This document shows, in pieces, positions 7,413 through 16,539 of a stretch of DNA of 64,000 bases. Source of the stretch: an uncultured Dehalococcoidia bacterium (lineage in GTDB: Bacteria > Chloroflexota > Dehalococcoidia > Lucifugimonadales > UBA1123); NCBI GenBank assembly GCA_958296105.1, contig OY282441.1:3048773-3112772 (forward strand). Direction: 5' to 3'. Made by a program: the position numbers and the translations under genes. The first letter of the stretch is position 1. The number at the start of each line of letters is the position of its first letter. The notes below the pieces were generated by a model. That model had not been told where the DNA came from and did no database searches. It worked only from the letters and a program-made list of their open reading frames with translations.

Positions 7413-8582
7413 ATGAAACTTGCCAATCGAATGGCGCGGCTTGGCACCGAGACCGCTTTCGAGGTTCTCGCCAAGGCGCGGCGCTTGGAAGCCGAAGGGG
7501 TGGACGTGGTTCATCTGGAGATAGGCGAGCCTGACTTCAGCTCGCCCTCCAACGTAGTGGACGCCGGAAGGCAGGCGCTGGCGGACGGCTTCACCAGCTA
7601 CAACCCGTCTCCGGGCTTCGACGAGCTCAGAAACCGCATCGCCGAAGAGATCTCGCGCACGCGCGGCATCTCCGTACACGGCGATAACGTCGTGGTCACC
7701 CCCGGCGGCAAGCCGATCATGTTCTTCCTCATCATGGCGCTCATAGACCCCGGCGACGAGGTGCTGTACCCCAACCCCGGCTTCCCTATATACGAGTCCA
7801 TGATCGACTTCGTTGGCGGCGTCCCGATCCCGATGCAGCTTCACGAGTCGAGAGAGTTCAACATAGACGTGGAAGAGGTGGCGGGTCAGATCAGCGAGCG
7901 AACCAAGCTGATGATCATAAACTCCCCCAACAATCCCTGCGGCTCGATCATCCCCAGAGAAGACCTCGAAGCGCTGGCGAACCTCGCCAAGGAGAACGAC
8001 GTCGCCGTCCTCTCGGACGAGATATACAGCCGATTCCTGTACGAGGGCGAACACAGCTCCATCTCCAGCTTCCCCGAGATGCGCGAGCGCACCATCATCT
8101 TGGACGGCTTTTCCAAGACCTACGCCATGACCGGCTGGAGAATCGGATACGGCGTCATGCCCATGGAGCTTGTAGAGCCGGTGTCTAGGCTGGTCACCAA
8201 CAGCGTCTCCTGCACGGCGAGCTTCACGCAGATAGCCGCGCTGGAGGCGCTCGACGGCCCCCAAGACGACTCCTACCAGATGGTGGCGGAGTTCGAGAAG
8301 CGGCGCGGCATCATAGTAGACGGCCTCAACTCCATAGAGGGTATACGCTGCGCGCTCCCGCAGGGGGCTTTCTACGCCTTTCCCAACGTATCCGCCACCG
8401 GAATGGACAGCCAGCGCTTCGCAGACGATCTGCTCACCGAGGGCGGGGTGGCGTGCCTGCCCGGAGAGTCTTTCGGCAAGTACGGCAGCGGCTTCGCGCG
8501 CTTCTCCTTCGCCAACTCCACCGAGAACATACAGAAGGCGCTCGAACGAATAGACCACTTCGTCAGGCGCGCCCGCCGCTAG
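7413..8582 (+). CDS. Class I/II pyridoxal-phosphate aminotransferase
   Basis: A 389-aa fold-type I aminotransferase of the aspartate aminotransferase Igamma group. PLP-site residues are readable: SPNNPCG (Asn174), SDEIY (Asp202, Tyr205), DGFSKTYAMTGWRIGY (Schiff-base Lys235, Arg243), and the substrate-carboxylate arginine region GFARFSFA near the C-terminus. The gene is followed 10 bases later by nadE, so the two are probably cotranscribed; a link to glutamate/aspartate supply for NAD synthesis is only an inference. Substrate specificity (aspartate, alanine, aromatic) cannot be decided. Confidence 0.88.
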   Translation: MKLANRMARLGTETAFEVLAKARRLEAEGVDVVHLEIGEPDFSSPSNVVDAGRQALADGFTSYNPSPGFDELRNRIAEEISRTRGISVHGDNVVVTPGGKPIMFFLIMALIDPGDEVLYPNPGFPIYESMIDFVGGVPIPMQLHESREFNIDVEEVAGQISERTKLMIINSPNNPCGSIIPREDLEALANLAKENDVAVLSDEIYSRFLYEGEHSSISSFPEMRERTIILDGFSKTYAMTGWRIGYGVMPMELVEPVSRLVTNSVSCTASFTQIAALEALDGPQDDSYQMVAEFEKRRGIIVDGLNSIEGIRCALPQGAFYAFPNVSATGMDSQRFADDLLTEGGVACLPGESFGKYGSGFARFSFANSTENIQKALERIDHFVRRARR

Positions 8583-8592
8583 GAGCCACGAA

Positions 8593-10332
8593 ATGCGCAA
8601 CTTCAGAATCGCCCTAGCGCAGATCAACGTCACGGTCGGAGACCTGCGCGGCAACACCTCCCTGATCTTGAGCTACATTCAGAAAGCCCGTGAAGCCGAG
8701 GCCGACCTGATCGCCTTCCCCGAGCTTGCCGTCACCGGCTACCCGCCCGAAGACCTGCTGCTCAAGCCGCAGTTCTTGGACGAGACGAAGCGGAGCATGG
8801 AGGAGATCGCCCGCCACTCCGAGGGCATAGCCGTCGTGGTCGGCTTCGCCGACAACGAGGCGTCCGAGGTCTACAACGCCGCGGCCACGGCGTGGGACGG
8901 CGAGCTGGTCGGAACCTACCACAAGCAGTTCCTGCCCAACTATGGCGTCTTCGATGAAAACCGATACTTCCATCAGGGCAGCGCCTGCCCAGTGTACGTC
9001 ATAGCAGGCACGCCCGTGGGCGTCAACATCTGCGAAGACATCTGGTACCCCGTCGGCCCAACTGTGGTGCAGCGCTCGATAGGCGCGGAGGTCATAGTCA
9101 ACATCAGCGCCTCGCCCTTCAGCGTGGGCAAGCTCCAGTTCCGCGAGAAGATGCTCGCCACCAGAGCGGCGGACAACGAGATATTCTTGGCTTACGTCAA
9201 CATGGTCGGCGGCCAGGACGAGGTCGTGTTCGACGGCGCGAGCATGGTTCTGGACCCGTCCGGCGGGATGGTCGCCTCCGCCAGACAGTTCGAGGAGCAG
9301 CTGCTGATCGCAGACCTCGAAGTCGGCGCGGTGTTCAGGTCGCGCCTGCGCGAGCCGCGCCCCCGAAAAGAAGACTCCGCCGCGCTCCAGGGGCTGGGGC
9401 GCGCCAAGCTCGTTCACGTCTCCGAGCGGCCGCTCGCCGAACGGCCAGATTCCGCGCCGTCCAGCATCGCCGCTCCCCGGCGCGGCGCGGCTGAAGTCTA
9501 CCAAGCCCTCGCGCTCGGAACGCGCGACTACGTTCACAAGTGCGGCTTCGACAAGGCGCTGGTCGGACTCTCCGGCGGCATAGATTCCAGCCTCGTGGCT
9601 GCGCTGGCGGCAGACGCGCTCGGCGGCGAGAACGTGATCGGAGTCGCCATGCCCTCGCGCTTCTCGTCCGAAGCCAGCCTGACGGACGCGCGCCAGCTGG
9701 CGGACAACCTCGGCATCGAGATGTGGACACTCCCCATCGAGGACACGTTCGCGGCGTTCATCGACACCCTCGCCCCGCGCTTCGACGGCGCAGAGTGGGG
9801 CGTGGCGGAAGAGAACATCCAGTCCAGAATACGCGGCAGCCTGATAATGGCGCTGTCCAACAAGTTCGGCTGGCTCGTGCTGACCACCGGCAACAAGAGC
9901 GAGATGTCCACCGGCTACGCCACCATCTACGGCGACATGGCAGGCGGATTCGCCGTCATCAAGGACGTTCCCAAGGTGATGTGCTACGATCTGGCGAGAT
10001 ACCGAAACTCGCTGGCGGCACACCCCCTGATCCCCCTCTCCGTCCTCGAAAAGCCGCCCAGCGCCGAGTTGCGACCCGACCAGAGAGACGACGACAGCCT
10101 CCCGCCATACGAAGAGCTGGACCCCATCCTCAAGGCATACGTCGAGGACGACATGACCTTCGATGAGATAATCGCCATGGGCAGCGAGCCGGAAGTCGTC
10201 AAGCGCGTCATCGGCTTGGTCGACCGCTCCGAGCATAAGCGTTGGCAGGCTGCGCCCGGCGTCAAGATCACCCCCCGCAGCTTCGGACGCGACCGCAGAA
10301 TGCCCATTGCGAACAGGTGGCGAGCATACTAG
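8593..10332 (+). CDS. nadE: Glutamine-dependent NAD(+) synthetase
   Basis: A 579-aa two-domain enzyme making NAD from deamido-NAD, ATP and glutamine. Residues 1-270 are a nitrilase-type glutaminase with the Glu44-Lys111-Cys147 triad (FPELAVTGYPPEDLL, YHKQFLPNYGVFDE, NICEDIW). Residues 300-579 are the NAD synthetase domain with the ATP-pyrophosphatase P-loop SGGIDSS (327-333), the GNKSEMSTGY motif and the C-terminal KRWQAAPGVKITPRSFGRDRR. AGGAG precedes the ATG at normal distance. Length and domain order are typical of bacterial NadE with a built-in glutaminase. Confidence 0.95.
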   Translation: MRNFRIALAQINVTVGDLRGNTSLILSYIQKAREAEADLIAFPELAVTGYPPEDLLLKPQFLDETKRSMEEIARHSEGIAVVVGFADNEASEVYNAAATAWDGELVGTYHKQFLPNYGVFDENRYFHQGSACPVYVIAGTPVGVNICEDIWYPVGPTVVQRSIGAEVIVNISASPFSVGKLQFREKMLATRAADNEIFLAYVNMVGGQDEVVFDGASMVLDPSGGMVASARQFEEQLLIADLEVGAVFRSRLREPRPRKEDSAALQGLGRAKLVHVSERPLAERPDSAPSSIAAPRRGAAEVYQALALGTRDYVHKCGFDKALVGLSGGIDSSLVAALAADALGGENVIGVAMPSRFSSEASLTDARQLADNLGIEMWTLPIEDTFAAFIDTLAPRFDGAEWGVAEENIQSRIRGSLIMALSNKFGWLVLTTGNKSEMSTGYATIYGDMAGGFAVIKDVPKVMCYDLARYRNSLAAHPLIPLSVLEKPPSAELRPDQRDDDSLPPYEELDPILKAYVEDDMTFDEIIAMGSEPEVVKRVIGLVDRSEHKRWQAAPGVKITPRSFGRDRRMPIANRWRAY

Positions 10333-10455
10333 CGTCGGCGGGTCGCGCCGAGTCGCGCTGAGCAGATCGACCGCTCCGCCCGATATGCCCGATATACTCG
10401 ATATGATAGAATTGCCCTGACACTGGATACACCAGCTCCGCCGCGCCGAGAGGCA

Positions 10456-11181
10456 ATGTCCATGATTGTCGAACATACCGTTCACACCCTGCCCACAGAC
10501 GGGCGCCCAGACGACTGGTACCTGCCCGATCCCCCCAAGAAACTCAAGATGGATCAGTTCTTCTGCTTCCTGCTGCCGTCCGTGCCAAACACCATCTACC
10601 GACACTTCGCGCATCTCCCGGACTTCTTCATCGGCGCAGAAGGCTACCTCTGCTTCGACCCCCGAAGACTGGATGGGAGACTGGTTCCGGACCTGATGAT
10701 CGCCTTCGGAGTCGATCGACATGCCATTCGCGCCCGTCGAGGGTACGTCATCAGCGACGTGGGAAAGCCTCCCGACTTCGTGTTGGAAGTGGCGTCGAAG
10801 TGGACGGCGCGGGCTGACTACACCTACAAGATGGACAGGTACGCTGAGTTCGAGGTGCCCGAGTACTGGCTGTTCGACTACACCGGCGGCCTGTATCACG
10901 GCGCGCCGCTGGCGGGATACCTGCTGGCGCATGGCGAGTACGAGCCTATACGGATGACGACCGAGCCGGACGGCATGGTATGGGGACGCAGCCCCGCGCT
11001 GGGCTTGGATCTGTGCTGGGATCAGGGAGTATTGCGCCTGTACGACCCCGTTGCCAGAGAGTACCTCCGCAATCCGGACGAGCTGGAAGACGAGCTAAAC
11101 GCCGAACGCGACGCCCGCATAGCCGCCGAAGCCAGAATCCGCCAGCTCAAGGAAGTTCTGCGCCAGATGTCAGCGGAGTAG
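10456..11181 (+). CDS. Uma2 family (DUF820) endonuclease-like protein
   Basis: A 241-aa protein of the PD-(D/E)XK-like Uma2 family. The core reads RLVPDLMIAF (about residue 80), then DFVLEVASKWTARADYTYKMDRYAEFEVPEYW in pieces: the E-x-x-S-K element and the D...K...Y pattern are family landmarks. A charged helical tail (residues 215-241) follows. Uma2 proteins are abundant in cyanobacteria and Chloroflexota and their biological role is not established. The ATG at 10456 is used; an alternative Met lies two codons in. No -10/-35 pair stands out in the 123-base gap after nadE. Confidence 0.8.
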   Translation: MSMIVEHTVHTLPTDGRPDDWYLPDPPKKLKMDQFFCFLLPSVPNTIYRHFAHLPDFFIGAEGYLCFDPRRLDGRLVPDLMIAFGVDRHAIRARRGYVISDVGKPPDFVLEVASKWTARADYTYKMDRYAEFEVPEYWLFDYTGGLYHGAPLAGYLLAHGEYEPIRMTTEPDGMVWGRSPALGLDLCWDQGVLRLYDPVAREYLRNPDELEDELNAERDARIAAEARIRQLKEVLRQMSAE

Positions 11182-11201
11182 CTCTCCGCTAGCCGCCCCT
11201 G

Positions 11202-11254
11202 TCATCGGCTGCCCCGTGTCTGCCCCGCATGAATATCATCGGCTGCCCCGTATG
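11202..11254. repeat. Short duplication of the P-loop gene 3' end
   Basis: The string tcatcggctgccccgt occurs at 11202 and 11236 (34-base period). The second copy contains the stop codon of the minus-strand P-loop gene, so this is a small example of the gene-end duplication seen at larger scale elsewhere in the window. Confidence 0.7.
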
Positions 11255-11925
11255 AATCTGTGGTACAGCATTCTGGATACGTCCCGCTCCGTCAGATGCG
11301 GCTCGATCTTCCTGCCGAACTCGGCAACGCTCCCCTCCACACTCGATTCGCTGGTGTCCAGGCTGATCTTGTGTCGCAGCGCGGAGCGAGCGACGGCGGC
11401 TTCGCATCTGTCGAGCGCAGTTTGGATGTCCTCCGCCCTCAGCGCGCTGTTCGGATGCGGGTTTTCTTCCATGCGCCGCGCTATCACGTCCGCGCGCGCC
11501 TTGACGTGAACCAAGACCATGTCCGGCGCGAATCTCAGAATCGAATCCTCAACCTGTCTGCCCACGACCTTCCTGTCGTGGTCCTGCCCGTCTCCGCCGT
11601 AGCCGAAGTACATCGGCCCATACACGCCGTCGTCTATGTGCAGGCCGATGGCGAGCCAGTCCGGACCGTTCCATGAGTTCGCCTGAATGTGGTAGTACAG
11701 ACTGTGCCGCTGCGTCATCTCCTTCAGCTCCGGACTCAGCCCCAGCACCTGCGCGCGTTCGTCGTCCGTCATGTCCGCCTGCGGATGCCCGGACGTGTCC
11801 GGCAGCTTCCAGTGGTCGTGTATCAATGGAAAGCGCGCCCCCGCGTTGACGTAGAGCCAGTCGTCCAGCGCGAAAGCCAGCGTCGAAGTGCCGGAGTATT
11901 CGCAGCCCGCTATTATCAGTCTCAT
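11236..11925 (-). CDS. P-loop NTPase, small-molecule-kinase-like, function unknown
   Basis: A 229-aa protein that starts with a variant Walker A, IIAGCEYSGTST (residues 4-15), where the usual GK(S/T) is GTS: the Lys is missing. Later segments include ADVIARRMEENPHPNS (about residue 145-160), resembling the lid of nucleoside/shikimate-kinase-type enzymes, and an acidic HDHWKLPDTSGHP near residue 37. GGAGGG lies 7 bases before the ATG. Convergent with the Uma2 gene. The altered P-loop may mean weak or no ATP hydrolysis, or a sulfotransferase/AAA-like relative; I do not recognise a named family. Confidence 0.65.
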   Translation of the reverse strand: MRLIIAGCEYSGTSTLAFALDDWLYVNAGARFPLIHDHWKLPDTSGHPQADMTDDERAQVLGLSPELKEMTQRHSLYYHIQANSWNGPDWLAIGLHIDDGVYGPMYFGYGGDGQDHDRKVVGRQVEDSILRFAPDMVLVHVKARADVIARRMEENPHPNSALRAEDIQTALDRCEAAVARSALRHKISLDTSESSVEGSVAEFGRKIEPHLTERDVSRMLYHRFIRGSR

Positions 11926-12013
11926 GCCGTTCCCTCCGAATTCGCTATGCCGACCTGTATGATATTACCGACTGGCGTCTGCTGGCTAGTGGCTGACGCC
12001 GCCCCGCCGCATC

Positions 12014-12101
12014 GAACGGGATGCGCGCCTGTACGCGATTGTTATAGAATCACGCCATCATACGCGCATACGCGATAGATAATAGAGGCGCGGATATGGC
12101 G
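12014..12101 (+). promoter_or_regulatory. Duplicated promoter/leader of the first PLD-like gene
   Basis: About 85 bases ahead of the first PLD-like ATG, including gcgcctgtacgcgattgt, a TATAGAAT -10-like box and atacgcgatagataatagagg with the ribosome-binding site, are repeated almost perfectly at 13490-13577 ahead of the second paralogue (1476-base offset). Preservation of the whole leader in both copies suggests that both genes are expressed the same way. Confidence 0.6.
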
Positions 12102-13397
12102 CAATTCCTAAGAAGAAATGGTTGCTCTCATCATATAGATGAGATAGTGCATCGCGCCAAAGAAAAAGTCTGGCTGATAAGCCCGTTCATCAAAATCGCC
12201 GACCATCTCAAGGAGCTGCTGCAAAGTAAAGACAGAGACCGAATAGACATGCGGCTGGTTTACGGCAAGAGCGAGTTGCGCGAGGGTGAGCGCGAATGGC
12301 TGAAGTCGCTGGAGTCCCTGCGGATCTTCTACCGCGAGAACCTTCACGCCAAGTGCTACATGAACGAGGATGTGGCGCTCATCACCTCCATGAATCTCTA
12401 CGAATTCTCGCAAATCCACAACGACGAGTGGGGCATACTCGTATCGAGACACGAGGACGAAGAACTCTATCAGGATATTCTCGATGAAGCCAACCTCATC
12501 TTCCAAAACAGCAAGCCTGAGTCCAGCCCGAAAGAGTCCGCCGTAGATTCGCAATCCGCCAGCGCCCCCGCCGCGCAAACAGAAACCGCCGAGCGCGAGC
12601 CTTCGCTTCCAAAAACGGGCTTCTGCATAAGAGACGGCGAGCCTATCGAATTCGACGTAGTCAAGCCTTACTGTGACGAGTGTTTCAGGGTCTGGAACAG
12701 GCACAAGAACCGAGAATACGTAGAAGAGATGTGCCACTCGTGCGGGATAGAGGAACCGGCTACGATGGACCGTCCTCTGTGCCTCGACTGCTGTAACGTC
12801 GAACTGCTTGCCGCCAGCGATTTGCAATTCGCAATAGAGCAAACGCCCAGCGCCCCCGCCGCGCAAACAGAAACCGCCGAGCGCGAGCCTTCGCTTCCAG
12901 AGACTGGCGTCTGCATAAGAGACGGTGAGCCTATCGGATTCGACATACTCAAGCCTTACTGCGTCAACTGTTTCATGGTCTGGAACATGTACAAGAACCG
13001 CGAATACGAAGAAAACTTGTGCCACTCGTGCGGACGTGATTGGGAAACAGGCATAAACCGCCCTCTGTGCCACGACTGCTATCGGAAGTATGCCGGGCTT
13101 CTTGTCGCTCGCGGCCATGGACGTCGACAGCCGGAGATAGTCTTCTGCATAAGAGACGGCGAGTTTATTGAATTCGACGTATTCAAGCCTTACTGCGACA
13201 AGTGTTTTAGGAGTTGGAACAGGTGTAAGAACCGCGGATACGAAGAAAATATGTGCCACGTGTGCGGGCGAGAGGGTACATTTACGATGGACTTTCCCGT
13301 ATGCCTCTATTGCTTACTGAATGTCGAATACATGGCGTCCTTTCAAGTCCTATGGGATAACTCCCTGTTGTTACGCGCTTACTACGCGCTCACATAG
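12096..13397 (+). CDS. Phospholipase D-like protein with three C-terminal Cys-rich (zinc-ribbon-like) repeats
   Basis: A 433-aa protein. Residues 1-135 form one PLD-type domain: VWLISPFIK (25-33), NLHAKCYMNE (83-91) and ITSMNLYEFS (96-105). The HxK motif is present, but the usual Asp four residues after the Lys is Glu, as I recall for this subfamily. A Pro/Ala/Thr-rich linker leads to three modules at about 175-236, 271-330 and 349-410, each CIRDGE...KPYC..C...W...KNR.Y...MCH.CG...RP.C..C. The family's usual CxxC knuckle is CIRD here, so the second Cys is lost. Likely a cytoplasmic zinc-binding nuclease-like or nucleic-acid-binding protein; role unknown. Confidence 0.75.
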   Translation: MAQFLRRNGCSHHIDEIVHRAKEKVWLISPFIKIADHLKELLQSKDRDRIDMRLVYGKSELREGEREWLKSLESLRIFYRENLHAKCYMNEDVALITSMNLYEFSQIHNDEWGILVSRHEDEELYQDILDEANLIFQNSKPESSPKESAVDSQSASAPAAQTETAEREPSLPKTGFCIRDGEPIEFDVVKPYCDECFRVWNRHKNREYVEEMCHSCGIEEPATMDRPLCLDCCNVELLAASDLQFAIEQTPSAPAAQTETAEREPSLPETGVCIRDGEPIGFDILKPYCVNCFMVWNMYKNREYEENLCHSCGRDWETGINRPLCHDCYRKYAGLLVARGHGRRQPEIVFCIRDGEFIEFDVFKPYCDKCFRSWNRCKNRGYEENMCHVCGREGTFTMDFPVCLYCLLNVEYMASFQVLWDNSLLLRAYYALT

Positions 13398-13489
13398 AGG
13401 ATAACTACCTGACGTTACGCGCTCGGATACCTTGGACCTTCGGGGATGACGGCGATCTTAGGGAGTGCTGACATTTCGAGCTTGCGATT

Positions 13490-13577
13490 GAACGGGATGC
13501 GCGCCTGTACGCGATTGTAGTAGAATCACGCCATCATACGCGCATACGCGATAGATAATAGAGGCGTGGATATGGTG
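13490..13577 (+). promoter_or_regulatory. Second copy of the PLD-gene promoter/leader
   Basis: Near-identical copy of 12014-12101, with TAGAAT and the AGAGG ribosome-binding site directly before the paralogue. The 13398-13489 interval between the first gene's stop and this leader shows nothing recognisable apart from short repeats of the string 'ataactac/ctgttacgcgct'. Confidence 0.55.
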
Positions 13578-14585
13578 GAATTCCTAAACAGGTCAGGATG
13601 CTCCTACCAAATAGAGGAGATGGCGCGCCAAGCCAACGACAAACTTTGGCTGATAAGCCCGTTCATCAAAATCACCGACTCCCTCAAGGAGTTGCTGGAA
13701 GACAAAGACAGAGACCGCATAGACATGCGGCTGGTCTACGGCAAGAGCGAGCTGCGCGATGACGAGCGCGAGTGGCTAAGGTCACTGGAGTCCCTGCGGA
13801 TCTTCTACCGCGAGAACCTTCACGCCAAGTGCTACATGAACGAGGATGCAGCGCTCATCACCTCCATGAATCTCTACGAATTCTCGCAAATTCACAACGA
13901 CGAGTGGGGCATACTCGTATCGAGACGCGAGGACGAAGAACTCTATCAGAATATTTATGAGGAAGCCCGCCGCATCTTCCGAAGAAGCGAGCCTCAATAT
14001 GCACCGAAAGAATCCGCCGTCGATTTGCAATCGGCAAGAGAGCAAACGTCCAGCGCACCCGCAGCGCAAACGAAAACCGCCGAACGCGCGAAAAAGCGAA
14101 CCGCCAAGCGCAAGCTGTCGCTTCCGGAGACGGGCGTCTGTATAAGAGACGGCGAGCCTATCGGATTCGACGTACTCAAGCCTTACTGCAATAAGTGTTT
14201 CAGGAGTTGGAACAGGTACAAGAACCGCGAATACGAAGAAGAGATGTGCCACGTGTGCGGGCGTGATTGGAAAATAGCAGCCAAAGACCGCCCTCTGTGC
14301 CTCGACTGCTATCGGAAGTATGCCGGGCTTCTTGTCGCTCAAGGCCATGGACGTCGACAGCCGGAGACGGGCGTCTGCATAAGAGACGGCGAGCCTATCG
14401 GATTCGACGTACTCAAGCCTTACTGCAATAAGTGTTTCAGGAGTTGGAACAGGTACAAGAACCGCGAATACGAAGAAAATATGTGCCACATGTGCGGGCG
14501 AGAGGGTCCATTTAGGATGGATCGTCCCGTATGTATCTATTGCATCCTGAATGTCGAATACATGGCATTCTCTCGAGAGTCCTAG
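13572..14585 (+). CDS. Phospholipase D-like protein with two C-terminal Cys-rich repeats (tandem paralogue)
   Basis: A 337-aa paralogue of the preceding gene, very similar across the PLD domain (VRLY/HAKCYMNED/TSMNLYEFS region) and the Cys modules but with two modules instead of three, at roughly residues 195-260 and 278-335, and a Lys/Arg-rich linker. I start it at the ATG at 13572 because this aligns with the first paralogue and keeps AGAGG at the same distance; a GTG two codons upstream is possible. The two modules here are nearly identical to each other, indicating recent internal duplication. Same uncertain function as its neighbour. Confidence 0.75.
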   Translation: MVEFLNRSGCSYQIEEMARQANDKLWLISPFIKITDSLKELLEDKDRDRIDMRLVYGKSELRDDEREWLRSLESLRIFYRENLHAKCYMNEDAALITSMNLYEFSQIHNDEWGILVSRREDEELYQNIYEEARRIFRRSEPQYAPKESAVDLQSAREQTSSAPAAQTKTAERAKKRTAKRKLSLPETGVCIRDGEPIGFDVLKPYCNKCFRSWNRYKNREYEEEMCHVCGRDWKIAAKDRPLCLDCYRKYAGLLVAQGHGRRQPETGVCIRDGEPIGFDVLKPYCNKCFRSWNRYKNREYEENMCHMCGREGPFRMDRPVCIYCILNVEYMAFSRES

Positions 14586-14766
14586 TGGATAACTACTCCA
14601 ATCCTAGATTGGTAACTTGGGCAGTGGCGGCGCGATAGTCGCCCCGTCGAGCCTAACGTCAGCCCGCCTGCCCTTCAACTTCTAGCCACTCCCCTAGCCA
14701 CCAGTCGCCAATTGCGGTTACACTTGTGCAAAATCACGAAAGGCGGTTCTCCGGCTTCCCTTCCAC

Positions 14767-16326
14767 ATGGTTATCAGACGCAAGATAGACAGGCGCGCCC
14801 AGCTGCGCAGAATGCGCGAAGAGTCTCTGCTCGGCGGCGGGCAGCGGCGCATAGACGCCCAGCATCGGCGCGGCAAGCTCACCGCGCGCGAGCGCATCGC
14901 CACGCTCCTAGACGAGGGCAGCTTCGAGGAGCTGGACACCTTCGTAGTCCACCGCTCATCCGACTTCGGGCTGGACAGCCAGCGCTTCCTAGGCGACGCC
15001 GTCGTCACCGGCTACGGCAGCGTGGACGGACGCCGCGCGTTCGTCTACGCGCAGGATTTCACCGTGTTCGGCGGCTCCCTGTCCGAGGCGGTGGCGCAGA
15101 AGATATGCAAGGTCATGGACTTGGCTATGAGCGTCGGCGCGCCCGTAGTGGGGCTTATAGACTCCGGCGGCGCGCGCATTCAGGAAGGCGTGGACAGCCT
15201 CGGCGGCTACAGCTCCATATTCCACAAGAACGTTTGGGCGTCCGGCGTCGTTCCCCAGATATCCGTCATCCTCGGCCCCGCAGCCGGAGGCGCGACCTAC
15301 TCCCCAGCCCTCACCGACTTCATCTTCATGGCGTCCGGCATAGGCCAGATGTACATTACCGGGCCGGACGTCATCCGCTCCGTCACAGGCGAGAACGTGA
15401 GCCACGAGGATCTAGGCGGAGCGGCGGCGCACTCCGTCCGCAGCGGCGTAGCCCACTTCTCGGTCGCTGGCGAAGAGGCGTGCTTGGCGCAGGTGCGCCG
15501 TCTGCTCGGATTCCTCCCCCTCAACAACATGCAGGATCCGCCCCGACTCCATCTCGGCGACGACCCCGCCAGAAGCGACCCCGACCTGCCCCACGTCATA
15601 CCAGACGACCCCAGCCAGCCCTACGACATGCTGGAAGTCATAGGCCGCGTGGTGGACAGCGGCGACTTCATGCAGGTTCACCAGAACTTCGCGCAGAACA
15701 TCGCGGTGGGGTTCGCGCGCTTCGACGGGCGGCCCGTGGGAATCGTAGCCAACCAGCCCAGCCACATGGCAGGCGTGCTGGACATAGACGCATCCGTCAA
15801 GGCGGCGCGATTCGTCAGATTCTGCGACGCCTTCAACATCCCGCTCGTGACGTTCGTAGACGTCCCCGGCTTCATGCCAGGCTCCAATCAGGAGTACGGA
15901 GGCATCATCAGACACGGCGCGAAGCTCATCTTCGCCTACGCCGAAGCCACCGTTCCCAAGATAAGCCTCCTCACCCGCAAGGCATACGGCGGCGCGTACA
16001 TCGTGATGAGCAGCAAGAACCTGCATGGAGACGTCAACCTTGCGTGGCCCACCGGCGAAGTCGCAGTCATGGGCGCTGCCGGCGCGGTCAACATCATCCA
16101 CAGAAACGATATACGATCGGACGAAGACCCCGAAGCGAGGCGCGCCGAGCTTATAGCCGACTACGAAGAGCGGCTGATGAACCCATACGCCGCCGCCGCC
16201 CGAGGCATGATAGACGACATCATAGACCCGCTCGATACGCGCGCGAAGATCGTCAGGTCGCTCGAAATGCTCGAAAACAAGCGCGAGCGCCTCCCGCCCA
16301 AGAAGCACGGCAGCATACCGCTGTGA
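14767..16326 (+). CDS. Acyl-CoA carboxylase / methylmalonyl-CoA carboxyltransferase 12S-type subunit
   Basis: A 519-aa biotin-dependent carboxyltransferase of the PccB/MmdA/12S family. Landmarks are [23 protein letters not shown] (start, in part), [12 protein letters not shown] (about 95), [12 protein letters not shown] (acyl-CoA site, about 130-141), [17 protein letters not shown] (about 165-180), and in the second half [22 protein letters not shown] (biotin-side site) and [14 protein letters not shown]. It transfers carboxyl between biotin and an acyl-CoA such as propionyl-CoA. With the downstream 5S-plus-biotin protein it would make a transcarboxylase- or decarboxylase-like complex. No clear ribosome-binding site precedes the ATG. 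Confidence 0.88.
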   Translation: MVIRRKIDRRAQLRRMREESLLGGGQRRIDAQHRRGKLTARERIATLLDEGSFEELDTFVVHRSSDFGLDSQRFLGDAVVTGYGSVDGRRAFVYAQDFTVFGGSLSEAVAQKICKVMDLAMSVGAPVVGLIDSGGARIQEGVDSLGGYSSIFHKNVWASGVVPQISVILGPAAGGATYSPALTDFIFMASGIGQMYITGPDVIRSVTGENVSHEDLGGAAAHSVRSGVAHFSVAGEEACLAQVRRLLGFLPLNNMQDPPRLHLGDDPARSDPDLPHVIPDDPSQPYDMLEVIGRVVDSGDFMQVHQNFAQNIAVGFARFDGRPVGIVANQPSHMAGVLDIDASVKAARFVRFCDAFNIPLVTFVDVPGFMPGSNQEYGGIIRHGAKLIFAYAEATVPKISLLTRKAYGGAYIVMSSKNLHGDVNLAWPTGEVAVMGAAGAVNIIHRNDIRSDEDPEARRAELIADYEERLMNPYAAAARGMIDDIIDPLDTRAKIVRSLEMLENKRERLPPKKHGSIPL

Positions 16327-16526
16327 ACGTCCGCGAGCCGGCGCGCGGCGAGCCGAGCGCGGAGATAGCGGCGGCGATAATAGCGGCGGTGGAAGCATTC
16401 TTGCAAGACGAGGCGGCGCAGCCGCAAGAGCCGACCACCACAATATCCGCGTGGCGCATGGCGGCGCGAGCCGGCGGCGAACGCGGCTTCGGATCCAGCC
16501 CCGCGTGGCGCGGACGGGATGAATGA
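16323..16526 (+). CDS. Small (67-aa) accessory protein of the carboxyltransferase operon, GTG start
   Basis: An open frame starting at a GTG that overlaps the 12S stop by four bases (GTGA), the classic translational-coupling arrangement. The protein reads [10 protein letters not shown], then [20 protein letters not shown] (residues 14-33), a Pro/Thr linker, then [10 protein letters not shown] and a Gly/Arg-rich tail. A short alanine-rich helix followed by a linker and a W...R-type tail resembles the small accessory subunits beside biotin-dependent carboxyltransferases/decarboxylases (OadG/MmdC-tail-like); this is resemblance, not proof. Residues 17-63 are duplicated at 17013-17153. Confidence 0.6.
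   Translation: MNVREPARGEPSAEIAAAIIAAVEAFLQDEAAQPQEPTTTISAWRMAARAGGERGFGSSPAWRGRDE
16373..16513 (+). repeat. 141-bp direct repeat, copy 1 (inside the 67-aa gene)
   Basis: Nearly identical, gap-free to 17013-17153 (offset 640 bases); I see only about two base differences. This copy lies within an open reading frame, the other is free of its start codon. Confidence 0.9.
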
Positions 16527-16539
16527 GGTAGGGATAGTA

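Noticed and set aside
8614-10932. 772-aa minus-strand open frame
   Set aside because: Mirror of nadE and the Uma2 gene, whose motifs are fully convincing on the plus strand.
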